This document shows, in pieces, positions 31,401-40,231 of a DNA stretch of 48,700 bases. The stretch is from Terriglobales bacterium (GTDB lineage: Bacteria; Acidobacteriota; Terriglobia; Terriglobales; Acidobacteriaceae). Positions within the stretch are counted from its first letter, which is position 1, and the number at the start of each line of letters is the position of its first letter. The stretch lies in contig DASRFG010000036.1 in the NCBI GenBank assembly GCA_035651655.1, forward strand, positions 1 through 48,700, written 5' to 3'. The position numbers were made by a program, and so were the translations under genes. The notes below the pieces were generated by a model. That model ran no database searches and was not told the DNA's origin. It was given only the letters and a program-made list of their open reading frames with translations.

Positions 31401-34400
31401 GTGCCGGAGCTGCCAATCCCCGAAGACGATCCGATAACCAGCCGGTCGTACGCGGCCTATTACGTGATTGCGACCGTCATCCTGATGGCCACGTTGTTCT
31501 GGGCCATGTGGGATGAAGCCTATGGGCAACGTCCCTGGAAACACTATCAGGGAGTTTTCAAAGAGCGCTATGCGGCCTTCCTCAAGACGGCGCGGTCAAC
31601 TTCCTCGCACTCAGAGAAAGAAGTCGAGCAGAGCCCCGATTACGTGAACTTGAAGCAAGCATACGAGTCGGCAAATAAGCAGGCTTCGCCTCGCATGAAG
31701 GAAATCAATGAGAAGCTGCGCGACCTTTCGGCGCAGATCCTGGCCGTCCAAAACGTATTCACTGATAAGCGCGCCTATGCCAACGCGGTCACGTATTCGA
31801 TCGAGACCGACACCAGCGCCTCGGGCAAGCGCAGCAAGCAGCAAGACCTCGACAAGTGGAAGCAGGGACCGTTCACGGTTGAGTTCCCCAATGGCAGCCG
31901 GAAGAAGTACAACTTCGCCCAATTAGAAGAGGAGTACAACGGCCTCAAAGATGAGCGCGCCAAGCTGAGCGCGGAACTTGCCGACTTGCTGAAACCCATT
32001 ACCGAGGCCAAGACCAAACTCGACCAATATCTTTCCGACCACATGACCACGCTGACACCCGAGCAGATCAGGGGACTGCAAAACAAGATTGCGGATTGGG
32101 ACCCCAGGATCATGCAGATCAACGTGGCGGATGCGAACATTGTGGACCGCTGCGAATCGTGTCACATGGGGGCGCGTGAACCGCTCAAAATCACACCGGC
32201 GGTCATGTCAACTCCGCATCACAAACCGGACGAGTACGCGCGAGCTTTTGTCAGCCATCCAGAAGAGGACTTACTGAAGATTCACGATCCTGAAAAGTTC
32301 GGCTGTTCTCCTTGCCATGGTGGGAACGGACGCGGAACCACAAGTGTTGAAAAAGCACATGGCCATTACGAGCACTGGCTGTGGCCGTTATTTGCCAAGC
32401 AGAATGTTGAGGCGGGATGCCAGACCTGCCACGCGGCAGACATGGTGCTGATCAGCGGGGACGTCGGGCAGGTGATCAGCGAAGGGAAGGACCTTTTCCG
32501 GCAGCGTGGCTGCATGGGCTGCCACCGCTACCAGGGGTATGACACCGAACCGGATGAACTAAGCGCCATCAGCCAGCAGTTGAAACAGCTGGAGCAGCAG
32601 AAGAAAGATAACTTCAAGCTAGCGGCCGCCACCACCAAGGAAGCTGACACCGCCAGCGACAATACGGAAGCGAACCGGCTGTATGCGCGAGCCGAAGGCT
32701 TGCGGGTGGGCAATAGCAAAATTGACCTTCAGATACGGCAGCTTGATTTGCGCTCGCGCGATCTGATGCGCGACATGAAAAAGATCGGGCCGAATTTGAA
32801 AGACGTTCGGCTGAAGCTGAACCGGAACTGGATTCCGGTGTGGTTGAAGAAACCTACGGATTTCCGCCCAACCACCAAGATGCCGAACTTCCGGCTCAGC
32901 GACGAGCAAATCCGGGCGATTTCTGCGTACATCTGGCAAAGCGCGCTCAAGGACCCGCTGCCAAGGGCCACTGCGGGGAATGCCGCGCATGGCAAGGAAC
33001 TGCTTGAAACCCGCGGCTGCCTAGCTTGCCACTCAGTTGGTGAGGGCGACCAGCTGCAAGGCGGAACATTTGCTGCGAACTTGACCCGCGTAGGTGAGAA
33101 AGACAATTTCAATTACCTCGTCCGCTGGGTACACAACCCCCGCGAACGCACGCGCCCGTATTGTCCGTATGAGAAGAAGGACATTGGGCCGGAAGATTAC
33201 GCCAAGCACGGCCTGCCTTATCAATTCGATTTCGAGCACAGCACCTGCCCAAACGATGGCCACGAGCTTCAAGTTGAGAACATGACCGTGATGCCGAGCC
33301 TGCGGCTTAGCCAGCAGGACGCGCAGGATGTGGCCAGTTACCTGGTCACGCTGAAGAAGCAGGACCCAAGCTCGTATCCCGATGCTTCTTACATGGAAGA
33401 TCCGAACCTGAAGGCCGAAGGCGCGAAGTGGGTGCGCCACTTCGGTTGTGCCGGCTGCCATGAGATTTCTGGATTTGAGACCGAGGGGCGTATCGGAACC
33501 GAGCTGACCACAGAGGGCAGCAAACCGCTGGAGCGACTCGATTTCGCGTTGTTTACCGATAAGGCGCAGCGCGGCGAAGGCGAGCCGATCACTGATCCCG
33601 AAGATCGCGCCCGTCTACCCGAAGGCCCGGCGAAAGAGCCGTGGTATGAGCACAAGGGCTTTTTCGAGCACAAGTTGGCGGAGCCGAACGTCTTCGACAA
33701 GGGCCTGATCAAGTCTGAGACAGAAAAGTTGCGCATGCCGAATGTGCACCTGACCAAGGAGCAGATCCGGGCACTGACTACGTTCCTTCTGGGCAGCCAG
33801 GAGAGTTCATTGCCGGTTAGCTACCAATACCGTCCGCAGGACGAGCGCCACGATATTCAAGAGGGGTGGTGGATCGTTAAGAAGTACAACTGCATGGGAT
33901 GCCATCAGTTCTATCCTGGCCAGCAGACCATCTTGATGGGGATGCAGAGATATCAAGATCCTGACTGGAAAGAGCAGCTTCCTCCCAAGTTGCTGACCGA
34001 GGGGGCGCGCGTGGATCCGGAGTGGCTGAGGCAATTCCTGAGCAATCCGGCGCTCAGCAGCACGGATACGAACCGCAACGGCGTACGGCCTTACCTGAAG
34101 GCGCACATGCCCACGTTCTTCTTCTCGAACCACGAACTACGGGTACTGGTGCGCTTCTTCCAGGCGCTCTCCAAACAGCCGCTGCCCTATATTCCGGAGC
34201 GGATGCCTGCGCTTACGGCTAAAGAGACAGACATGGGACGCAGTCTGTTCAGCAGCAACGCTGCGCCCTGTTTGAAATGTCACGCGACCGGAGATCCGAG
34301 ACACGACCAGTTCGCCACCGCGCCCAACTTCCTGCTGGCGAAGGAGCGGCTGAAGCCGGGATGGACCGAACAGTGGCTGCTTGATCCGCAGGCCATCAGT

Positions 34401-34721
34401 CCGGGCACGTCTATGCCTTCGGGCCTGTTCAAGCAGGACAAGGGGCACTGGGTGTTCTCGGGTCCCACACCGCCGAGTTTCCAGGGATATGAGCAGGACC
34501 AGAACAAGCTGCTCACGCGCTATATCTTCCAGTTGACGCCGGAGGAACAGAGGCGAGTCTCGGCGGCGATGCCGAAATCGGCAGCTCCAGCGAAGAAGAC
34601 ATCGAACAACTCAGGAGCCGCCCACAACAAGCGCAAGGTGGGAAGGCACCGCACTCGAGCATCAACACTTCAATCCAGCAACACTGCCGCGGCGGCTGCG
34701 TCATCAGCGCGTTCGCGGTAG
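31401..34721 (+). CDS. Octaheme c-type cytochrome, giant membrane-anchored subunit
   Basis: A 1106-residue protein starting at GTG 31401. One membrane helix near the N-terminus (residues 15-37) is followed by a ~200-residue, helix-rich, probably coiled-coil region (about 60-230). Eight CxxCH sites begin at residues 251, 302, 340, 371, 540, 683, 831 and 957. A second helical segment (about 385-455) splits hemes 4 and 5. The last heme lies in a mono-heme cytochrome c domain; segments around 540-660 and 683-800 look like repeated class I cytochrome modules. It probably replaces cytochrome c1 as electron exit of the Rieske/cytochrome b complex. The final ~60 residues are basic and disordered. No such protein exists in classical bc1 or b6f. 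Confidence 0.9.
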   Translation: MPELPIPEDDPITSRSYAAYYVIATVILMATLFWAMWDEAYGQRPWKHYQGVFKERYAAFLKTARSTSSHSEKEVEQSPDYVNLKQAYESANKQASPRMKEINEKLRDLSAQILAVQNVFTDKRAYANAVTYSIETDTSASGKRSKQQDLDKWKQGPFTVEFPNGSRKKYNFAQLEEEYNGLKDERAKLSAELADLLKPITEAKTKLDQYLSDHMTTLTPEQIRGLQNKIADWDPRIMQINVADANIVDRCESCHMGAREPLKITPAVMSTPHHKPDEYARAFVSHPEEDLLKIHDPEKFGCSPCHGGNGRGTTSVEKAHGHYEHWLWPLFAKQNVEAGCQTCHAADMVLISGDVGQVISEGKDLFRQRGCMGCHRYQGYDTEPDELSAISQQLKQLEQQKKDNFKLAAATTKEADTASDNTEANRLYARAEGLRVGNSKIDLQIRQLDLRSRDLMRDMKKIGPNLKDVRLKLNRNWIPVWLKKPTDFRPTTKMPNFRLSDEQIRAISAYIWQSALKDPLPRATAGNAAHGKELLETRGCLACHSVGEGDQLQGGTFAANLTRVGEKDNFNYLVRWVHNPRERTRPYCPYEKKDIGPEDYAKHGLPYQFDFEHSTCPNDGHELQVENMTVMPSLRLSQQDAQDVASYLVTLKKQDPSSYPDASYMEDPNLKAEGAKWVRHFGCAGCHEISGFETEGRIGTELTTEGSKPLERLDFALFTDKAQRGEGEPITDPEDRARLPEGPAKEPWYEHKGFFEHKLAEPNVFDKGLIKSETEKLRMPNVHLTKEQIRALTTFLLGSQESSLPVSYQYRPQDERHDIQEGWWIVKKYNCMGCHQFYPGQQTILMGMQRYQDPDWKEQLPPKLLTEGARVDPEWLRQFLSNPALSSTDTNRNGVRPYLKAHMPTFFFSNHELRVLVRFFQALSKQPLPYIPERMPALTAKETDMGRSLFSSNAAPCLKCHATGDPRHDQFATAPNFLLAKERLKPGWTEQWLLDPQAISPGTSMPSGLFKQDKGHWVFSGPTPPSFQGYEQDQNKLLTRYIFQLTPEEQRRVSAAMPKSAAPAKKTSNNSGAAHNKRKVGRHRTRASTLQSSNTAAAAASSARSR

Positions 34722-34774
34722 AATGTAGGGTTTTGTTTGCCCATGAATACTTAACTGAAAGGTGCGACATCATG

Positions 34775-35566
34775 AATAAGAGAGCTTGGATAGCGATGCT
34801 GGGCCTGATTGCGTTCCTCGGGACCGTTCTGCTTGCCGGTTGTAGCAAGAAGGAAAAGACCAGTGAGGAGCAGGAAAGTTCCGGAGCTGAAACAAAAGCT
34901 GCTGGCACGGCCATTGATCCGAACACTGTAGCCACCGTGAACGGGACCGTAAAGTTCAGCGGCACGGCCCCGAAGCCGCAGAAGATTGATATGAGCCAGG
35001 ACCCTGCATGCAAAGGAACGAACACAGCAGAGAACATTGTGGCCAACGGTAGCGACCTGGCAAACGTATTTGTTTATGTGAAGGACGGACTTGGAGACCG
35101 TACTTTCGACACGCCCACACAGGCGATTGAGATAAACCAGGAAGGCTGCCGCTATCACCCGCACGTTCTGGGAGTGATGGTCGGGCAACCAGTCAACATC
35201 GTGAACAGCGATGCTACGACGCACAATATTCATCCCACGCCGAAGTCAAACCAGGAGTGGAATGAGTCGCAGCCGCCCAAGGCTGCCCCCATCAACAAGA
35301 GCTTCGCGCGTCAGGAAATCATGCTGCCGGTCAAGTGCAACCAGCATCCCTGGATGAAAATGTACGTTAATGTGGTCAAGAGCCCGTTCTTCGCGGTCAC
35401 GGACAAGGATGGCAAGTACGAAATCAAAGGCTTACCGCCGGGCAATTACACTCTAGAGGCTGTCCAGGAAAAGCTTGGACCGCAAGAGATGAAGGTGACG
35501 GTCGCACCTAAGGACACCAAGACGGTGGACTTCACCTTTGGTGGCGCGGGCGCTGGCGGACGATAA
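34775..35566 (+). CDS. Cupredoxin-like lipoprotein with carboxypeptidase-regulatory-like domain
   Basis: About 263 residues from ATG 34775 (MNKRAWIAMLG; the longer frame from 34733 lacks sense). Lipobox LAGC gives Cys24. Residues about 50-200 form a plastocyanin-like fold whose ligand set could be His151, Cys189, His192 and Met195 (KCNQHPWM). The last ~60 residues (GKYEIKGLPPGNYTLEAVQEKL) are a CarboxypepD_reg-like beta sandwich. The position right after the octaheme cytochrome, and before a strong terminator, suggests it is the electron acceptor or a docking partner of the complex. Copper binding is inference from ligands. Confidence 0.82.
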   Translation, partial: NKRAWIAMLGLIAFLGTVLLAGCSKKEKTSEEQESSGAETKAAGTAIDPNTVATVNGTVKFSGTAPKPQKIDMSQDPACKGTNTAENIVANGSDLANVFVYVKDGLGDRTFDTPTQAIEINQEGCRYHPHVLGVMVGQPVNIVNSDATTHNIHPTPKSNQEWNESQPPKAAPINKSFARQEIMLPVKCNQHPWMKMYVNVVKSPFFAVTDKDGKYEIKGLPPGNYTLEAVQEKLGPQEMKVTVAPKDTKTVDFTFGGAGAGGR

Positions 35567-35585
35567 CGCTCGCCGAACCTGTAAT

Positions 35586-35626
35586 GGGGAATGGGCCATG
35601 GCAGCGGCCCATTCCTCGATTTTTCT
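35586..35626 (+). terminator. Rho-independent terminator of the Rieske/cytochrome operon
   Basis: A perfect 10-bp stem, GGAATGGGCC (35588-35597) and GGCCCATTCC (35606-35615), with an 8-nt loop, is followed by a T-rich tract ending near 35626. It lies 20 nt after the stop of the copper-protein gene and separates the complex operon from ctaA. Confidence 0.85.
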
Positions 35627-35650
35627 TCGTAAGCAACCAGGGAGCATGTT

Positions 35651-36607
35651 CTGAAATCCGCAGCAACATATTTCAACCCAGCCCATCATCGCTTTGTGGT
35701 ATTTACGGCCGCGGCGACATTTCTGCTGCTAATCGCCGGCGCGCTGGTCACGAGCAATGATGCTGGGCTCTCGGTTCCTGACTGGCCGACATCGTTTGGC
35801 TCAATTTACAAGCTGCCGCCTATGGTGGGCGGAGTCAGGTTTGAGCATACGCACCGGATGATTGCAGAATTCATCGGACTGCTCACCATCATTCTGGCGG
35901 TCTGGACGTGGCGAGTTGAGCAGCGCTCCTGGGTGCGGAAGCTGGGTGTGATCGCATTGGGAACAGTAATCGCGCAGGGGATACTGGGCGGTATTACCGT
36001 GCTTTATTATTTGCCGTCAGGGGTCTCTACCGCGCATGCCACGTTAGCTCAGACTTTCTTCTGCATTGTTGTAGTGCTGGCTGTAGTGACCGGCAGGAAA
36101 TGGTTAGAGCCTTCAGAAACAACGGGGATTGAAGACCGCAGACCTGGTCTGACCATGCTGAGCACATTGGCAGTGGCGTCGGTGTACTTACAACTGGTCC
36201 TGGGCGCGGGCTTTCGGCATTCGGGGATTAAGCTGCTGCCTCACCTGATCAGTGCAGTGGTGGTTACGGTATTACTGCTGTGGACGATTACGCGGGTGCT
36301 CTCCAGCTATTCGGGAGTCGGGTCCCTGAGGCGTCCGGCATTGCTGCTGCTTGGATTATTAGCGGTGCAACTATCGCTTGGATTTGCAGCGTACCTCACC
36401 CGAGTGCAATGGGGAAAAGATGCTGTGCAACCGGGAGCAGGCATGGTAGTCTCCACGGTGGCCCATGTGGCGGTGGGCGCCTTGGTTTTGGCTACAACCC
36501 TGATACTCTCGCTCCAGAGTTGGAGATATTTGAGCGGGGTACGTGCGCCGTCGTCGTTGGCAAATTCCAAAGTACAAAACGAAACGCGGAAGGTTGTCAT
36601 TGCATGA
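35651..36607 (+). CDS. ctaA: Heme A synthase, CtaA/Cox15 family
   Basis: About 318 residues with eight membrane helices. Heme-binding histidines lie in FEHTHRMIAEFIG, STAHATLAQTFF, FRHSGIKLLPHLI and VAHVAVGALVL. It oxidises heme O to heme A for aa3-type oxidases. The start is unusual: the only conventional codon in frame is GTG 35696, which cuts into the first helix (HHRFVVFTAAATF). An in-frame CTG at 35651 has AGGGAG about 7 nt upstream and gives a normal N-terminus (LKSAATYFNPAHHRF), so I prefer it. The stop overlaps the ctaB start (ATGA). Confidence 0.87.
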   Translation: MKSAATYFNPAHHRFVVFTAAATFLLLIAGALVTSNDAGLSVPDWPTSFGSIYKLPPMVGGVRFEHTHRMIAEFIGLLTIILAVWTWRVEQRSWVRKLGVIALGTVIAQGILGGITVLYYLPSGVSTAHATLAQTFFCIVVVLAVVTGRKWLEPSETTGIEDRRPGLTMLSTLAVASVYLQLVLGAGFRHSGIKLLPHLISAVVVTVLLLWTITRVLSSYSGVGSLRRPALLLLGLLAVQLSLGFAAYLTRVQWGKDAVQPGAGMVVSTVAHVAVGALVLATTLILSLQSWRYLSGVRAPSSLANSKVQNETRKVVIA

Positions 36608-37581
36608 GCAGCGCCACCCAATCACTTCCAAACCGATCTGCTGAGTCCGCTGGCGTGCCCGCGGCGCTTGTCCCCTCGCGAACGGGGGTGATGGGTCGGA
36701 TGCAGGATTATGCCGACCTCATTAAGGCGAGCGTCACAAGTTTGGTGGTGATGACGGCATGGTGCGGGTTTTATTTCGGCGCATTCAAGTCAGGCGTCAC
36801 TTCCCTTTCATGGGGAATGCTGCATGCTCTTCTAGGTATCGGCTTGGTGGCGAGCGGGACAGCGGCGCTCAACGAAGTGATGGAGCGCGACGTTGATGGT
36901 CGTATGCGGCGGACTGCGATCCGGCCTCTTCCGGGAGGGCGGATGAGCCTGGCGCATGGCACCATCGTCGGCATTCTGATGGCGCTGGGAGGTGCGGCCT
37001 ACTTGGCCGTGGCTGCGAACCCGCTGACCGGTGCGTTGGCGCTGGCAACATCCGCGATTTATCTCGGCGTATATACACCTCTCAAGAAAGTGCACCCAAT
37101 CTGCACTTTTGTGGGAGCCTTCCCCGGCGCGATGCCCGGCGTTCTAGGCTGGACGGCAGCCCGCGGCCGTCTGGATTGGGAAGCGCTGGCGCTTTTTGGG
37201 ATCGTGTTCTTCTGGCAGTTCCCTCACTTCCACTCTATTGCGTGGCTCTATCGGGAAGATTATGAGCGGGGTGCGATCCGCATGTTGCCGGTGGTGGAGG
37301 CAGACGGAAAATCCACGGCGCGGAGAATTCTGGTTTACGGCGCCGCGTTGATTCCGGTGAGCATGGCCCCTGCTTTTCTGGGGATGTCAGGAAAGATTTA
37401 TCTGGTCGGCGCGGTGGTGCTTGGCCTGGCCCTCTTCTGGTTCGGACTGCGGCTGGCGAGACAGGGTTTGCCGCCCACTGTTGGCCGGTCGAAAGCACGC
37501 GCCCGGGAGCTGCTGCAAGCGACCGTCTTCTACCTGCCACTGCTTTTCGCTTTGATGATGATCAATACCGCCGCCCGCTAG
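36604..37581 (+). CDS. ctaB: Protoheme IX farnesyltransferase (heme O synthase)
   Basis: About 325 residues from ATG 36604 (overlapping the ctaA stop); the longer open frame from 36280 is just read-through of ctaA in another frame. UbiA-family polyprenyl transferase with eight or nine helices; the first Asp-rich loop is NEVMERDVDGRMRRT and the second region is YTPLKKVHPICTFVGAFPGAMPG, close to CtaB/Cox10. It adds a farnesyl group to heme B, the substrate for CtaA. Coupled translation with ctaA means heme O and heme A are made together. No oxidase subunit genes are in the window. Confidence 0.92.
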   Translation: MSSATQSLPNRSAESAGVPAALVPSRTGVMGRMQDYADLIKASVTSLVVMTAWCGFYFGAFKSGVTSLSWGMLHALLGIGLVASGTAALNEVMERDVDGRMRRTAIRPLPGGRMSLAHGTIVGILMALGGAAYLAVAANPLTGALALATSAIYLGVYTPLKKVHPICTFVGAFPGAMPGVLGWTAARGRLDWEALALFGIVFFWQFPHFHSIAWLYREDYERGAIRMLPVVEADGKSTARRILVYGAALIPVSMAPAFLGMSGKIYLVGAVVLGLALFWFGLRLARQGLPPTVGRSKARARELLQATVFYLPLLFALMMINTAAR

Positions 37582-37582
37582 A

Positions 37583-38623
37583 TTGTCCACGCACACGATA
37601 GAATGGCATGTGCCTTTGAATTCCACTGACAATCTCGCGCTTGCTCCGGAGAAGATCGCGGCAGCCTCTTCCGAAAGTGGTGCGGCAGTCATAACGGTGG
37701 AGAATATTCGCCATCGCTATGATGGGCGCGCGGCGTTAGATGGAGTTTCCTTCGAGGTGCGCCATGCCGAGTTGTTTGGATTGCTCGGCCCGAACGGCAG
37801 CGGGAAAACGACCCTGTTTCGCATTCTTTCAACCCTCATGCTTCCCTCCGAGGGCCACGCCGTGATCATGGGTCGCGATTCGGCTCGCGATCCCGGCGGA
37901 CTGCGCCGGCAAATTGGCGTTGTATTCCAAGCACAAAGCATAGACATCAAGCTCACAGCGGCAGAAAACCTGCGCCATCAGGGACACCTTTATGGTTTAA
38001 GTGGAGCCAGCTTGAGCGTGCGCATCCAGGAGATGCTTGGCCGTGTAGGCTTGTCTGACCGCGCCAACGAACGGGCCGAAACCTTTTCTGGCGGGATGCA
38101 GCGCCGGCTGGAGCTCGCGAAGGGGCTGCTGCACCATCCGTCCGTCCTACTGCTGGACGAACCGACAACCGGCCTTGATCCCGGCGCGCGCCGCGACTTG
38201 TGGCAATATCTGCGGATACTGCGCGACGAAGAGCACGTCACAGTGATGGTGACCACGCACCTGATGGAAGAAGCCGAACGCTGCGACCGGTTGGCGATTA
38301 TGAACCAGGGCAAACTGGTTGCGCTTGGTACACCGGCGGAGTTGAAGCGTGAAATCGGCGGCGATGTGATCGTGCTGGAAGCCCAGGCGCCAGAAGCGCT
38401 GGCCGAGCGGGTAAAAGCGCGCTTCGGTTTGGAAGCCTCGGTTATTAGCGGCAAAGTGCGGATTGAACGGGAAAACGGCCACAGGTTTATCACGGATGTG
38501 GTGGAGGCTTTTCCTGGCGACATTCAGGCGGTTTCGGTGAGCAAACCGACACTGGAGGATGTGTTCATTCACCGCACCGGGCATCGCTTCTGGACTGACC
38601 AGAACGGCGTCGAAGCGCGATAG
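37583..38623 (+). CDS. ABC exporter ATPase (DrrA/CcmA-like)
   Basis: A 346-residue ATPase, TTG start 37583 two nt after the ctaB stop (a GTG at 37612 is an alternative). Walker A GPNGSGKTT, Q loop GVVFQAQSI, signature FSGGMQRRLE, Walker B VLLLDEPTTGLDP, switch His in TTHLMEEAERC. The C-terminal ~90 residues are the DUF4162-like tail of DrrA-type exporters. It works with the permease encoded 24 bp downstream. Being wedged between ctaB and a CtaM-like protein suggests a role in oxidase maturation or heme/copper handling; substrate unknown. Confidence 0.88.
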   Translation: MSTHTIEWHVPLNSTDNLALAPEKIAAASSESGAAVITVENIRHRYDGRAALDGVSFEVRHAELFGLLGPNGSGKTTLFRILSTLMLPSEGHAVIMGRDSARDPGGLRRQIGVVFQAQSIDIKLTAAENLRHQGHLYGLSGASLSVRIQEMLGRVGLSDRANERAETFSGGMQRRLELAKGLLHHPSVLLLDEPTTGLDPGARRDLWQYLRILRDEEHVTVMVTTHLMEEAERCDRLAIMNQGKLVALGTPAELKREIGGDVIVLEAQAPEALAERVKARFGLEASVISGKVRIERENGHRFITDVVEAFPGDIQAVSVSKPTLEDVFIHRTGHRFWTDQNGVEAR

Positions 38624-38646
38624 AATTGATGTCATAGTCTCCTGAA

Positions 38647-39504
38647 ATGGCCACCCAGAGCACCATTGCGGATCGTACAGCAGCGCGAAGGGCTGTTTTG
38701 CCCGCCAGCGGCACCCGCGCGCGCACCCTGACCATGCTGCCGGCGTTCTCGCTCTGGTGGCGCGAGATCATTCGCTTTTACCGCCAGAGAACACGGGTGG
38801 TGGGAGTGATTCTTTCACCGCTGCTGTTCTGGGTGGTTATCGGATCAGGCTTTGGGAGTTCGTTTCGCTCGGGCGGTTCTGCCGGCCAGCAGCACTACCT
38901 GGAGTATTTCTATCCCGGTGCGCTCATCATGATCGTGCTCTTCACTTCCATCTTCGCCATGATGTCGGTCATTGAGGACCGGCGGGCGGGATTTCTGCTA
39001 TCGGTGCTGGTTGCGCCGGTGCGGCGCTCGGCCATTGTTCTTGGCAAGGTTCTAGGTGGATCTACGCTAGCGGCTGTTCAAGGACTCATATTCCTGGTGT
39101 TCGCGCCAGCGGTGGGCGTGCATTTTACCGCGGCGCGACTCGGTCTAGTGGTGCTGACGGTGTTTTTGGTTTCGTTCTCGCTGACCGCACTGGGATTTGC
39201 GATCGCCTGGCCAATGGACTCGACGCAGGGATTTCACGCCGTCATTAATTTGTTCCTGATTCCGTTGTGGCTGCTTTCAGGCGCGCTGTTTCCGCTGAGT
39301 GGCGCGTCCGGGTGGCTACGATTGTTGATGCGCCTCAATCCACTCACCTACGGCGTGGAGGCCCTGCGAAGCCTGTTGTTTCCCGCCACTACTACCGAGC
39401 TGACGCTGTCATATTCCCTGCTTGTGCTGGTGGGCTTTACCACGGCGATGTTTCTGCTGGCATTCGCGATGGCCAATCGCCGCACCACTAAACCGGCTGC
39501 ATAA
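38647..39504 (+). CDS. ABC-2 type permease (DrrB-like)
   Basis: A 285-residue permease with six membrane segments. FSLWWREIIRFYRQRTRV before the first helix, MMSVIEDRRAGFLLSVLVAPVRRSAIVLGKVLGG as the conserved coupling loop, and LWLLSGALFPLSG, LNPLTYGVEALR near the end are ABC2_membrane hallmarks. Pairs with the ATPase upstream. Its TAA stop shares one base with the ATG of the DUF420 gene, so all are one operon from ctaA on. Confidence 0.88.
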   Translation: MATQSTIADRTAARRAVLPASGTRARTLTMLPAFSLWWREIIRFYRQRTRVVGVILSPLLFWVVIGSGFGSSFRSGGSAGQQHYLEYFYPGALIMIVLFTSIFAMMSVIEDRRAGFLLSVLVAPVRRSAIVLGKVLGGSTLAAVQGLIFLVFAPAVGVHFTAARLGLVVLTVFLVSFSLTALGFAIAWPMDSTQGFHAVINLFLIPLWLLSGALFPLSGASGWLRLLMRLNPLTYGVEALRSLLFPATTTELTLSYSLLVLVGFTTAMFLLAFAMANRRTTKPAA

Positions 39505-39932
39505 TGGCGAGCGCGTACGCGATATTTCCGGTTATCAATGCAACGCTCAACGGCACCACAGCAGTGCTGATCTTAGTGGGGCGTGGTTTCATCAAGCGGG
39601 GCCAGATTACCGCACACCGCGCGATAATGATTGCGGCGGTAATTTGCTCGACCTTGTTTCTAGTTTCGTATCTTTACTATCACTATCACGTGGGAGTCAC
39701 GCGATTTCCCGGGCACGGCCTGGCTCGGCCGGTATATTTCGCGATTCTGTTTTCGCACACGTTCCTGGCGGCAGTGATCGTGCCGCTGGTGATTATTACG
39801 CTGAGTCGCGGGCTGCGCGGACGTTTTGACCGACATCGCGCCATCGCACGCTGGACGTTTCCGGTTTGGCTCTACGTCTCGGTCACGGGCGTGGTGATCT
39901 ATGTGATGCTGTACCACCTGTTCACCGCATAG
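39504..39932 (+). CDS. DUF420 membrane protein, CtaM-like
   Basis: A 142-residue protein with four membrane helices. FPVINATLNGTTAVLILVG, HRAIMIAAV, YYHYHVGVTRFPG, FSHTFLAAVIVPLVIITL and HRAIARWTFPVWLYVSVTGVVIYVM match the DUF420 family, with conserved histidines placed like heme or copper ligands. In Staphylococcus the DUF420 protein CtaM is needed to mature heme-A oxidases. Being encoded with ctaA, ctaB and an ABC exporter strengthens that role here. Overlaps the permease stop by one base. Confidence 0.87.
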   Translation: MASAYAIFPVINATLNGTTAVLILVGRGFIKRGQITAHRAIMIAAVICSTLFLVSYLYYHYHVGVTRFPGHGLARPVYFAILFSHTFLAAVIVPLVIITLSRGLRGRFDRHRAIARWTFPVWLYVSVTGVVIYVMLYHLFTA

Positions 39933-39941
39933 GAGAAGATT

Positions 39942-40226
39942 ACGTCTATCGTTCGGCTGAAGATTGATGTGTCCGGAACGCGCGGGGACGAGGCCTGGCG
40001 AGCGCTGAAGCCGTTCGGCGAGATTCAGAGTGCCGCATTCGGCCCAGAATTCGGCAGCAGCGGCCCCTGCCGGCACGCACCGGGTGCGCCCCATGGGAAA
40101 GGCGAGTGGATTGGAGCTGAGATCCGGCTGACCACTCCCTTGATGGCGCAATATGCCGTTTCGCATTATCTGGAACAGGAGCGCGTGCTGGATGCTGACG
40201 TGATTGAGGAGTCGCAGCGAGCTTAA
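39942..40226 (+). CDS. Small conserved-looking protein of unknown function
   Basis: A frame of about 85-95 residues between the DUF420 gene and the HEAT/lipoyl gene. The first conventional codon is GTG 39969 (VSGTRGDEAW), but the frame upstream reads IVRLKID, a good beta strand, and AGGAG at 39931-39935 lies right before it, so the true start is probably a rare codon (ACG 39942 or ATT 39939). The rest (EAWRALKPFGEIQSAAFG, then GSSGPCRHAPG, GEWIGAEIRL, AQYAVSHYLEQERV) suggests an alpha/beta fold with one Cys/His pair. No family recognised. Ends 5 bp before the next ATG. Confidence 0.5.
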   Translation, partial: TSIVRLKIDVSGTRGDEAWRALKPFGEIQSAAFGPEFGSSGPCRHAPGAPHGKGEWIGAEIRLTTPLMAQYAVSHYLEQERVLDADVIEESQRA

Positions 40227-40231
40227 TTTCT

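Noticed and set aside
36280-36603. N-terminal extension of ctaB over the end of ctaA
   Set aside because: Out-of-frame translation of ctaA; the ATG at 36604 overlapping the ctaA stop is the natural start.
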